Assembly (NCBI GenBank): GCA_930989535.1
Contig: CAKNLK010000005.1
Span: forward strand, 1-64,000
DNA length: 64,000 bases
Origin: an uncultured Clostridia bacterium
GTDB lineage: Bacteria > Bacillota > Clostridia > Christensenellales > Borkfalkiaceae
Reading direction: 5' to 3'
Notes under the pieces: model-generated
The model's input: the letters and a program-made list of their open reading frames with translations, nothing else
Databases searched by the model: none
Told to the model about the DNA's origin: nothing
Part shown: one piece after another, positions 8,569 to 15,735 of the stretch
How positions within the stretch are numbered: position 1 is the first letter of the stretch
Layout: each line of letters begins with the position of its first letter
Position numbers and translations under genes: made by a program

Positions 8569-9943
8569 CTTGTAATTTCGCCTTTACTGTTTCGTAATGA
8601 AGCCAATCTTGATTTAACAACCGATCAAATTCTTTTTGCACCTTGCTGCTCTTAGCGACGTATTTATTTTCATCGATTGCAACGATCAACTTAGTAATCA
8701 ATTCAAAAGGAATGTCCGCATCTTCCGCAGCTTTTTGCAAAGATGCTATTACTTCAGCATCATAAAGAGGCTCTTTATATTCATCCCAAGGAAGCCTCTC
8801 TCCAAATACTTCATAATAAATATTCACCAAGCTACGCCTTGTTAAATCCCCTTCCTGATCCCAAAGAGTATCGATTTTTTTCAGCTCGTTAATAGATATT
8901 AATTCAAATCCTGTATCTCTTTGCAACCTCAATAATCGTCTTAAAATCTCTTGTCTTGCGGACATCTTGAAAGGGCCAAATCCATATTCACCGTTTGCTT
9001 TTTGATAAACTTTTCCGTTTCGCCTTTTATTGTCCCTAAACTGCGGATCCTGTCGAATCCCCACAAGCCAATTACGAAAATCCCTTAATGGAATCAGTTC
9101 TCTGCTGCCGTGATCGATAAAATTCTGCAATGATTTATCCTCTTTTACAATCGTACAACACCAGCATCCAAACCTCGAATTCCCTGTAACTGGAATTTTA
9201 TCTTTATCAATTTGCCCTACAACACTTTGCTCTTCGCCCATCACCTCTCCCTGATATAAGCTGAAGAGATATTTCATGTCTACGCCCCAATTACTAATCC
9301 CATTATCCTTAAGTAAATACTCCCAAACTCTTTCATTTTTTATTTCCGTTAATGGGTTATAAACATATGCATTGGGGATATCCGAATGAGGTACAAGCAA
9401 CTTCCCTTCAATTTCGCGAGAAGTAATTGTTCGACTTCTCGATGCGCTTTCAGCTTTCCGAACTCCCAACAATAAAATCGCCTCACCATAGCGGTCGATA
9501 ATATTATTTGTATACTTATTCATGGGGAAAATCTTCAAACGTTCGGTACACCATCTAAAACCCGGAGGCTCAGGCGTCGGATATCCCAATCCAATGACTA
9601 ACGTCCAAAATGAATGTTCTACTTCAGGGTAGACAATATCAGCGATAATGTTTGCCTTTGCTTTTTGCGAAAACTCGTTGATTTTTGCCGACGACACGTG
9701 CATATATCTCTTAACAATAGGATTTTCAATACCCGTATCAGAACTAACAATAAAAATTTTCTTCCTACGCGCATATTCAGGAATCCGCAAAACCGTCTCA
9801 ATCGTCAATGATACCAGCAAGGAAGAATCTTTTCCGCCACTATATCCGATGATCCACGGACGATCATCATGCCGATAAACATATGTCATTTCTGAAATGA
9901 TTTCTTCAAATTCCGGGAATTTCGTCCTATCTTCTTGTGACAT
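8558..9943 (-). CDS. dndC: DNA phosphorothioation protein DndC (PAPS-reductase-like)
   Basis: 461-aa ATP-pyrophosphatase/PAPS-reductase-like protein. The P-loop YSGGKDSSLL is near residue 34; the RWCTERLK Cys and the GCWCCTIV Cys cluster (near 128 and 257) correspond to the ligands of the DndC 4Fe-4S cluster. DndC receives sulfur from the cysteine desulfurase DndA/IscS and activates it for DNA insertion. It overlaps dndB by 17 nt and dndD by 11 nt. No dndA is in the window, so the persulfide donor must be a chromosomal desulfurase (inference). Confidence 0.95.
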   Translation of the reverse strand: MSQEDRTKFPEFEEIISEMTYVYRHDDRPWIIGYSGGKDSSLLVSLTIETVLRIPEYARRKKIFIVSSDTGIENPIVKRYMHVSSAKINEFSQKAKANIIADIVYPEVEHSFWTLVIGLGYPTPEPPGFRWCTERLKIFPMNKYTNNIIDRYGEAILLLGVRKAESASRSRTITSREIEGKLLVPHSDIPNAYVYNPLTEIKNERVWEYLLKDNGISNWGVDMKYLFSLYQGEVMGEEQSVVGQIDKDKIPVTGNSRFGCWCCTIVKEDKSLQNFIDHGSRELIPLRDFRNWLVGIRQDPQFRDNKRRNGKVYQKANGEYGFGPFKMSARQEILRRLLRLQRDTGFELISINELKKIDTLWDQEGDLTRRSLVNIYYEVFGERLPWDEYKEPLYDAEVIASLQKAAEDADIPFELITKLIVAIDENKYVAKSSKVQKEFDRLLNQDWLHYETVKAKLQDEN

Positions 9944-10982
9944 TTTCCTTCTGCTCCTCTTCTTTGGTCAACTGAATTCCTAACTGTCTCTTGATATAAG
10001 CACAAATTCTTATAATAGCATCCTCATTACTTATAACACGTCCCGATATATCCAAGACGCGCCCCTCCCATTCCGGATTGCTACGCAGCCAGTCGATCTC
10101 CTTCAAACTCTTTAGCGCGCGCATTGAATGATCATTCTCATAAAACCAGCGACCCAATCGCCCCCACGCTTGCATCGTAACTGCGAGCGTTAAAATATAT
10201 TCCTCCCGCAAATCGCATTTAGGGATCTCCTTCTTTTCAAGCATCTCCCATTCTTCAATATAAGTAAAAATACACCCCCAATAATTCTTCAAAAAGTCAG
10301 CTGTCCCTTTTGAAAACTCATCCGGTTTAATGATCCGACGATTCGCACGAACAAAATTAGCCAACGTAAAAAGCTTGAGGGAGTTTTTTCCTAAGTTATC
10401 ACGTTCTTTATCCACATAACGATTTAAAAAGCGATTTGTGCGGACGACCTCTTTCACCGCGTTGTTTAAATCGTCTCTATCGTCGTATAATGAAGATAAT
10501 GAAGTTGTACTTTTAACCGCGTGCTTATTCAGGTCCGCGAACATTTGTTGACTTCTCTTCAATCCATCATCTTTAAAAAACACAATGGAAATCGTTTCTT
10601 GAGCAAGAGCCTGGTCTTCTTTCAGAGCCGCCTCAATAGCTGCCTTACGATGCTGCCCGTCATTAATTAAAAATCGCGCTCCCATGTCCACTTTTAGCAA
10701 CCCTACACTCGAATCGACTTCCGATGGCACAAAAGTAAAATCCCCGTCGATCGATGCAGACAATGCCGAGAAAACGTAATTATCACGATTTTGAAGTATA
10801 TAATCCCTTATTTCAGGAATGCGCGATTCATTGATACACCTTTGCGCCCTATGTTCGGGAGATATATAGCCCTCTTCATTCTGAAATAATTTAGAAAGCA
10901 AGCCAAGCGGAATCATTGCTATATAATACTCTCGATGCGCTTGTATGCCTCGAACAACTGCAAAGTTAAAAGTAAAACTCAT
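9927..10982 (-). CDS. dndB: DNA phosphorothioation regulator DndB
   Basis: 351-aa DGQHR-domain protein: MGARFLINDGQHRKAAIEAAL near residue 100, followed by FADLNKHAVKSTTS, the two signature blocks of DndB. DndB is a DNA-binding ATPase-like regulator that represses dnd transcription in characterised systems and alters modification frequency. It is first in the dndBCDE transcript, 88 bp after the upstream restriction module, with a separate promoter whose -10 lies in a perfect palindrome: a natural place for DndB autoregulation. Confidence 0.93.
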   Translation of the reverse strand: MSFTFNFAVVRGIQAHREYYIAMIPLGLLSKLFQNEEGYISPEHRAQRCINESRIPEIRDYILQNRDNYVFSALSASIDGDFTFVPSEVDSSVGLLKVDMGARFLINDGQHRKAAIEAALKEDQALAQETISIVFFKDDGLKRSQQMFADLNKHAVKSTTSLSSLYDDRDDLNNAVKEVVRTNRFLNRYVDKERDNLGKNSLKLFTLANFVRANRRIIKPDEFSKGTADFLKNYWGCIFTYIEEWEMLEKKEIPKCDLREEYILTLAVTMQAWGRLGRWFYENDHSMRALKSLKEIDWLRSNPEWEGRVLDISGRVISNEDAIIRICAYIKRQLGIQLTKEEEQKENVTRR

Positions 10983-11004
10983 TTATTCAACATCCCCAAA
11001 AAAA

Positions 11005-11055
11005 GATATACTTACGTATATGTGTAAGTATATCATTTCTTTTATCTTTCGTCAA
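11005..11055 (-). promoter_or_regulatory. dndB promoter with palindromic operator
   Basis: Minus-strand -35 TTGACG (11055-11050), 17-bp spacer, -10 TATACT (11032-11027). The -10 lies inside a perfect 11-bp inverted repeat GATATACTTAC (11005-11015)/GTAAGTATATC (11024-11034) with an 8-bp spacer. Binding there would block RNA polymerase. Autoregulation by DndB is inferred. The half-site TATACTTA recurs near the promoter of the upstream module. Confidence 0.72.
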
Positions 11056-11070
11056 CTGCTTCGATTGCTG

Positions 11071-11595
11071 TTACTCGATATCTTCCAAATCGAAATCATC
11101 CTCCGGAATGCTATCGATCTCGTAATTATATCCTTCCACCGTTGCCGCTAAGAACTTTTTTATATTCTGCATGGTCTCAACAGGGTCATCCGCTATCTGC
11201 TCCAACAACTTACCGACCCCGAAATTAGCAAATTTGGTCAGAAAAGACATCCGATCAAAAGGTATGTCGCAAGCTTCATTAAACGCCAAGTTCATCCTTT
11301 CATCTTCGGTAAATGTTACTTGAGCCGAAGTCAAAATCGCAGACTGAAACAAAAAATCTAAGTCGAAATTATGTTGATACAATACGGTTCTTGGAACAGA
11401 CTTTGGATTTTCTTTGCACTCATCCGTTTCTTCACCGGCTACGTCGCTTTGTTTATCATACATAATCCCAATAGACATACTTATCGCATAAATACTATAA
11501 TTCGGCTGAGAAGATTGGGTAAAAAATGGAGCCAAAAGTTTAAGCGCCTTCAGCCACTCGTCACCTTTTAAATTCACATCGCTTTTTATTTCCAT
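11071..11595 (-). CDS. 174-aa unknown protein of the PT restriction module
   Basis: I do not recognise this protein. It is acidic and has no membrane segment. The middle contains LDFLFQSAILTSAQVTFTEDERMNLAFNEACDIPF, predicted helical by eye. The tail ends in an acidic DDFDLEDIE, strikingly like the C-terminus of the 959-aa protein that heads the same gene cluster (EIDLEDIV). Its ATG overlaps the stop of the SMC ATPase by 10 nt, so the two are translationally coupled and probably form a complex, as small partner subunits of SMC-type defence ATPases do (inference). Confidence 0.75.
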   Translation of the reverse strand: MEIKSDVNLKGDEWLKALKLLAPFFTQSSQPNYSIYAISMSIGIMYDKQSDVAGEETDECKENPKSVPRTVLYQHNFDLDFLFQSAILTSAQVTFTEDERMNLAFNEACDIPFDRMSFLTKFANFGVGKLLEQIADDPVETMQNIKKFLAATVEGYNYEIDSIPEDDFDLEDIE

Positions 11596-13535
11596 AAAAA
11601 TCCCTCCCGAATCTCCGCAACATTTTGCTCTTCATTGGAAACAATCGTCCAAACTTTACCGATCAAATCTTCATTAAAATCATTTTGCAAATTATCTTTG
11701 GAAAGAAGAATGATTTGCGGAGCGTATCTTGGTATTGTGTCGATAACACGCTGCCGAGGCTCATCGCCAAGTTTTGAAAACGGCGCATCCAAAACCAGCG
11801 GATACTCTTTATTCTGCAATATTTCTTCTTCTTTTAAGAGTTTAAAAATACCCCCTATGTAAGCAAAGGATACTGTCGCAAACTGCCCTTCCGATTTTGA
11901 TTCATCATCATAGCTATCTGCCACTCTCAGCGAAAAATCAGCACTAACATTCACTGTTCGCTTTGCTTTGAGCATTTCATCTAGAAGCTCCTGTATTGTT
12001 TCCTGTAATTTTTTACTATACGATAAAGATTTTTCCTGTAAAATTCTTTCAAAATGAGCCTTGACTTCTTCCATGATTCGGATCTTACGCTTGATCAGTT
12101 CATTCTCCGACATCGTCGCTGAGGCCTTATCGATCTCCTTTTTTAATTTATTTACACGCAAGCCGGCTTTATAGGCCTCTTCATGTATTGTAATTTTTCG
12201 ATCATTCAATTCACGAAGTCTTTCTTCTGCTTTTTTTCGTTCCACAACGAGATTTTCATGTTGTTTATCTTGCTTCATCTTTTCGTCGATGGCGGCAATC
12301 TTTTCGTCTTGCTTTCTGGCTTTTTCTAAGTCATCCAACGCTCTCTCTATATAGCCTTCTAACTTCTGACGGTTATACTCTCTCCCCCACCGTTCAGCCA
12401 TATTAGTAAAATTTCGATACAGGCCATCATAATTCGGGGGCAAGTAATCATACAACCTTCTTAACGTTTCCCGCTCTTTTTCCGTCAAAGGATTGCCGCA
12501 AATGCATACATCAGATTGCAGTAACGCATCTATCAATGGAACATTCACACCATTCAGCAGATTAGAATTCTCAGCTTTATGTTTAATGGTCTTAGATGCC
12601 TTTTCAATCACCTTAGACATCATCAGTTTGGGGAATATCGAAATCAACTCATCGCCAAACCCCTGATATTCCCGCTCTGCTAAACCCAAATACTCATCGC
12701 GCAAACCCTTAGCCTGATTGCGCATTGTCTCGTATTCTCTCTGTGATTTTGCCCCGCCAATCTGTTCAGATATCTCTTTAATACGATCTTCCAAAAGGTC
12801 GATCTCTTTTTTTAGTTTTCTCTCTTCTTCCTCCTGACGATCCCTTGCTCCCTGCGCCTGTTCCATCTGTTGGCCAAGCGTAATAAGATTCGCATTGGAA
12901 CCTGTTCCCGTTTGACTCATAAACAGCGTTCCTAAAGTTGTAGTTGTACGGTCTTGCTGGCCTATATACTTAACTGCCTTATCATAAACGCTTAAATCCA
13001 GCATCAAATACAAGGCATCTCGTAAACTATTGGCAGAATCCTTCCCCTTTGCTTTGAGATCCGTAATCATGCTCTCTCCGTCAAAGAAAAAATAATCAGC
13101 AAGACCCGACGGCAAGAGCTGTTCCACTACCTCTTCCGGATTCGGCAAACGAACCCAATTTCGGTTCATATCCTTTTTGGATATCGTAAACGACGTGGAA
13201 ATCCGCTTCGTTTCATACATTGTTTTTTGATAAATCCATTCGCGACGAATCGTATACTCTTCTCCCGAATGAATAAAATCAATTGCGCCCTTCACAGAAA
13301 ACTGCTCATCTATAGAAGCATTCTGTTCCAGCTCAAGATTGTACATTTTATCGCTAGCCGTTTTATTAAAATGAACCTGCCCATAAATGATCCACTGAAA
13401 TAACTGGTGAAACGTTGTCTTTCCTGCGCCGTTTTCGCCATAAATTATTGTTACTTTGCCATCCGTCGAGCAATCAACAGCTCCTGCTTTTTTAAAATTA
13501 CGGAAGTTTTCATATTCAATTCTTTTTATTTTCAT
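11586..13535 (-). CDS. DndD-like SMC ATPase of the restriction module
   Basis: 649-aa Rad50/SMC-like ATPase distinct from DndD but of the same build: Walker A YGENGAGKTT (about 31-40), YFFFDGESM (near 150), long coiled coils, a CICGNPL motif (near 343) at the apex that resembles half of a zinc hook, and Walker B YPLVLDAPFSKLGDEPRQR near 600. The FFDGES block is shared with DndD, suggesting paralogy. It overlaps the 56-aa gene upstream by 20 nt and the 174-aa gene downstream by 10 nt. A role in recognising or cutting non-phosphorothioated DNA together with the helicase is inferred from linkage. Confidence 0.88.
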   Translation of the reverse strand: MKIKRIEYENFRNFKKAGAVDCSTDGKVTIIYGENGAGKTTFHQLFQWIIYGQVHFNKTASDKMYNLELEQNASIDEQFSVKGAIDFIHSGEEYTIRREWIYQKTMYETKRISTSFTISKKDMNRNWVRLPNPEEVVEQLLPSGLADYFFFDGESMITDLKAKGKDSANSLRDALYLMLDLSVYDKAVKYIGQQDRTTTTLGTLFMSQTGTGSNANLITLGQQMEQAQGARDRQEEEERKLKKEIDLLEDRIKEISEQIGGAKSQREYETMRNQAKGLRDEYLGLAEREYQGFGDELISIFPKLMMSKVIEKASKTIKHKAENSNLLNGVNVPLIDALLQSDVCICGNPLTEKERETLRRLYDYLPPNYDGLYRNFTNMAERWGREYNRQKLEGYIERALDDLEKARKQDEKIAAIDEKMKQDKQHENLVVERKKAEERLRELNDRKITIHEEAYKAGLRVNKLKKEIDKASATMSENELIKRKIRIMEEVKAHFERILQEKSLSYSKKLQETIQELLDEMLKAKRTVNVSADFSLRVADSYDDESKSEGQFATVSFAYIGGIFKLLKEEEILQNKEYPLVLDAPFSKLGDEPRQRVIDTIPRYAPQIILLSKDNLQNDFNEDLIGKVWTIVSNEEQNVAEIREGFLWK

Positions 13536-13686
13536 CTTGCATCACCTGTTCTAATTCCTTAATAATTGCTTTAGCTACGTTTTTCTTGTCTAACGTTTTG
13601 GCTTCATTGAAATCCTCTTTCACTTTGCTTCGAACGATTTCCTCAACTTTTGCAATCATAATTTCCACGATTTCCTTATCACTCAT
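13516..13686 (-). CDS. 56-aa small protein wedged between helicase and SMC ATPase genes
   Basis: Starts MSDKEIVEIM at ATG 13686, 8 nt inside the end of the helicase gene, with GGAGG about 9 nt upstream; it ends 20 nt inside the SMC ATPase gene. The sequence is a highly charged, helix-forming peptide (IAKVEEIVRSKVKEDFNEAKTLDKK..). A longer frame beginning upstream lacks a binding site and reads through helicase codons, so it is rejected. Double overlap with both neighbours indicates coupling and argues for a real subunit. Function unknown. Confidence 0.65.
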   Translation of the reverse strand: MSDKEIVEIMIAKVEEIVRSKVKEDFNEAKTLDKKNVAKAIIKELEQVMQDENKKN

Positions 13687-15724
13687 CAAGATCAACCTCC
13701 ACTTCAAGATCTGTGTTAAACATAATATCTTCCAAACGCAGTCCATATTGACTCAATAGCGTTTGCATTTCAACTAATCGCTCCTCTTTGTTCAGCGCTA
13801 GTTTTGCATATTCATAATAACGCCTTAGCTCAATAATTGCCATCTTCGGGCACATGGCTGACGGCAAAACTACAACGTCATATATATCGGCACTCTTCTT
13901 TCCTTTATATTTTCTTAAAATACGGCCTCTGCGCTGCACAAATTCCCGATAATCATCATTACTCGACAATATCAATGCGCTTTTAATAGAAGGAATATTG
14001 ATCCCTTCATCCAAACAACGGATCGCCACCAAAGCATCGATCTCCTGCTTGTTAAACATATCCACCAGCTCCATACGCCGGTCCATATTTTCATTTGCAG
14101 TAAACTGGCTTGTCCTGATTCCCATATCGTCCATTTGATTTTGAACAAACTGGATATGACGAATTTCCTCATCTTGCTCATCAAATAATCGACCATCCCC
14201 ACAATATACAACAAAATGGTCTTTCTCTTTTATCTGATCAACAAAGGTTTTTATCCGTGCAAGTTTCTCCTCCGCCATACCCATGATGCGTAAACGTGCT
14301 CGCACGTATTTAACAAATCGCTCCCGATCAATTAAAACACCATCGCGAAAACAGCCTGCCATATTACTCGATATGGCATTAAAATTCTCCTCTTCCGCCG
14401 ATGTTGCCGTAACGTAAACAGGGAAATAATTATAATGAACCAAAAAATTGCGTTCTAATGCTTCTTCAATTGGAAGATTATAAGCCAATCCACCAAAAAA
14501 GTCTAAAAGCGCAATCCCGCTTTCATTCTGTTTGCCATTAATGGGCGTTGCACTCAACCCTAACATATAGCTATATGCACGTCTTAAATTTTCTGGTCTT
14601 TGCGTAAATCTATGCGCTTCATCCACGATAAGTAATTTCTCTTCATCGGACAAATTAATTACCTTTTCGAACTTTGCCGAATAGAAAGACTTTATTGTAG
14701 TAATTAGAATAATTTGTTTTTCAGGATGGTATTGTTGCGACAAAACAAGTCTTTTAGAAATAGTATACCATTGCGGATTTTCTGACGAAATCAATACTGT
14801 TTCCGCATCGGGAAACAATTTATTTACATCTTCTGCCCATTGACGCACCAAATGTTTATACGGCGCAGCAATAACGATCAAGCACTTGTGCTCTTCAAGC
14901 AACCGCTTTGCAGAATATATGGCAGTCCAAGTCTTACCTGTACCGGTTGCCATTACATAAAATCCGCGGAACCCTTTATCCACCCATGCTTGAATAGCAT
15001 CTTTTTGATAATCGTATAGCTCGATCGGATCTTTAACCTTCTTCCCCCTGCTTCGTTCCTCTTTGACCACCAAAATACATTCTTTAACTGACTCCATAAA
15101 ATCAAACACTTCAAGATAAGGGTTCCGATTCTCCCACATAGAATCAAACTCACTTATTTCATCTCGAACCGCCTCTCCCTCGCCCTGTATCCAATCTCGG
15201 ACAACTCTTATCTTTTCATAATTGTTCAAATAAGCGTTTGCCGAAGAATTCGGCGACCCATAAAACACAACATTATTACCTACCCTATCAGTCAAAATTC
15301 CCAACTTATCATGATATATTCCAAAATCATTTTTAACTGAGGCAACTTTAACATCCAAAATGCCACGAGCAACCAGCTCCGCTAATGTATCTAACCCCAC
15401 ATCATCAAACAAACGTATTTCAGCAACAAAATCTTCTAAAAACCGTCTTTTGAGCAAATCAGACTTCTTTTCATAGCCCAACTGGATCGCCTTAATATCA
15501 TCATTACTCAATTCAGGACTGACTATCAAATGAATCTTACCATTATTACGAATAAAAGAAGGCAGGGAATTTAACAACAAGGAAAACACGGAAGACGAGA
15601 AAAACCCAACGCTTCGACGATAATACGCAGCTTCTCTTAACGCAGGCTTTAATAAGGAATCGAGAAAGTTATTGCTTCCCCTGTTAATATAACTCTTTTC
15701 AATTGCAAATTCCTTAAACGTCAT
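13679..15724 (-). CDS. PLD-nuclease/SF2 helicase, PT-linked restriction enzyme
   Basis: 681-aa fusion. Residues 1-200 are phospholipase-D-like: H138-x-K140 followed by FYGSPNSSANAY and a conserved E, i.e. one HKD-type half site, as in helicase-linked restriction nucleases. Residues 235-660 are a superfamily-2 helicase: MATGTGKT (259-266), VDEAH (DEAH box), LSATPI (motif III) and QRRGRILRKY (motif VI). PLD-helicases of this build are repeatedly found beside dnd genes and are named phosphorothioation-system restriction enzymes. It has AAGGAGAAGG before ATG 15724, 11 nt after the upstream gene. Predicted to act on DNA lacking sulfur (inference). Confidence 0.87.
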   Translation of the reverse strand: MTFKEFAIEKSYINRGSNNFLDSLLKPALREAAYYRRSVGFFSSSVFSLLLNSLPSFIRNNGKIHLIVSPELSNDDIKAIQLGYEKKSDLLKRRFLEDFVAEIRLFDDVGLDTLAELVARGILDVKVASVKNDFGIYHDKLGILTDRVGNNVVFYGSPNSSANAYLNNYEKIRVVRDWIQGEGEAVRDEISEFDSMWENRNPYLEVFDFMESVKECILVVKEERSRGKKVKDPIELYDYQKDAIQAWVDKGFRGFYVMATGTGKTWTAIYSAKRLLEEHKCLIVIAAPYKHLVRQWAEDVNKLFPDAETVLISSENPQWYTISKRLVLSQQYHPEKQIILITTIKSFYSAKFEKVINLSDEEKLLIVDEAHRFTQRPENLRRAYSYMLGLSATPINGKQNESGIALLDFFGGLAYNLPIEEALERNFLVHYNYFPVYVTATSAEEENFNAISSNMAGCFRDGVLIDRERFVKYVRARLRIMGMAEEKLARIKTFVDQIKEKDHFVVYCGDGRLFDEQDEEIRHIQFVQNQMDDMGIRTSQFTANENMDRRMELVDMFNKQEIDALVAIRCLDEGINIPSIKSALILSSNDDYREFVQRRGRILRKYKGKKSADIYDVVVLPSAMCPKMAIIELRRYYEYAKLALNKEERLVEMQTLLSQYGLRLEDIMFNTDLEVEVDLDE

Positions 15725-15735
15725 GACCTTCTCCT

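Noticed and set aside
13687-13746. N-terminal extension of the 56-aa protein to 76 aa
   Set aside because: The upstream codons are helicase coding sequence without a binding site; ATG 13686 has GGAGG.
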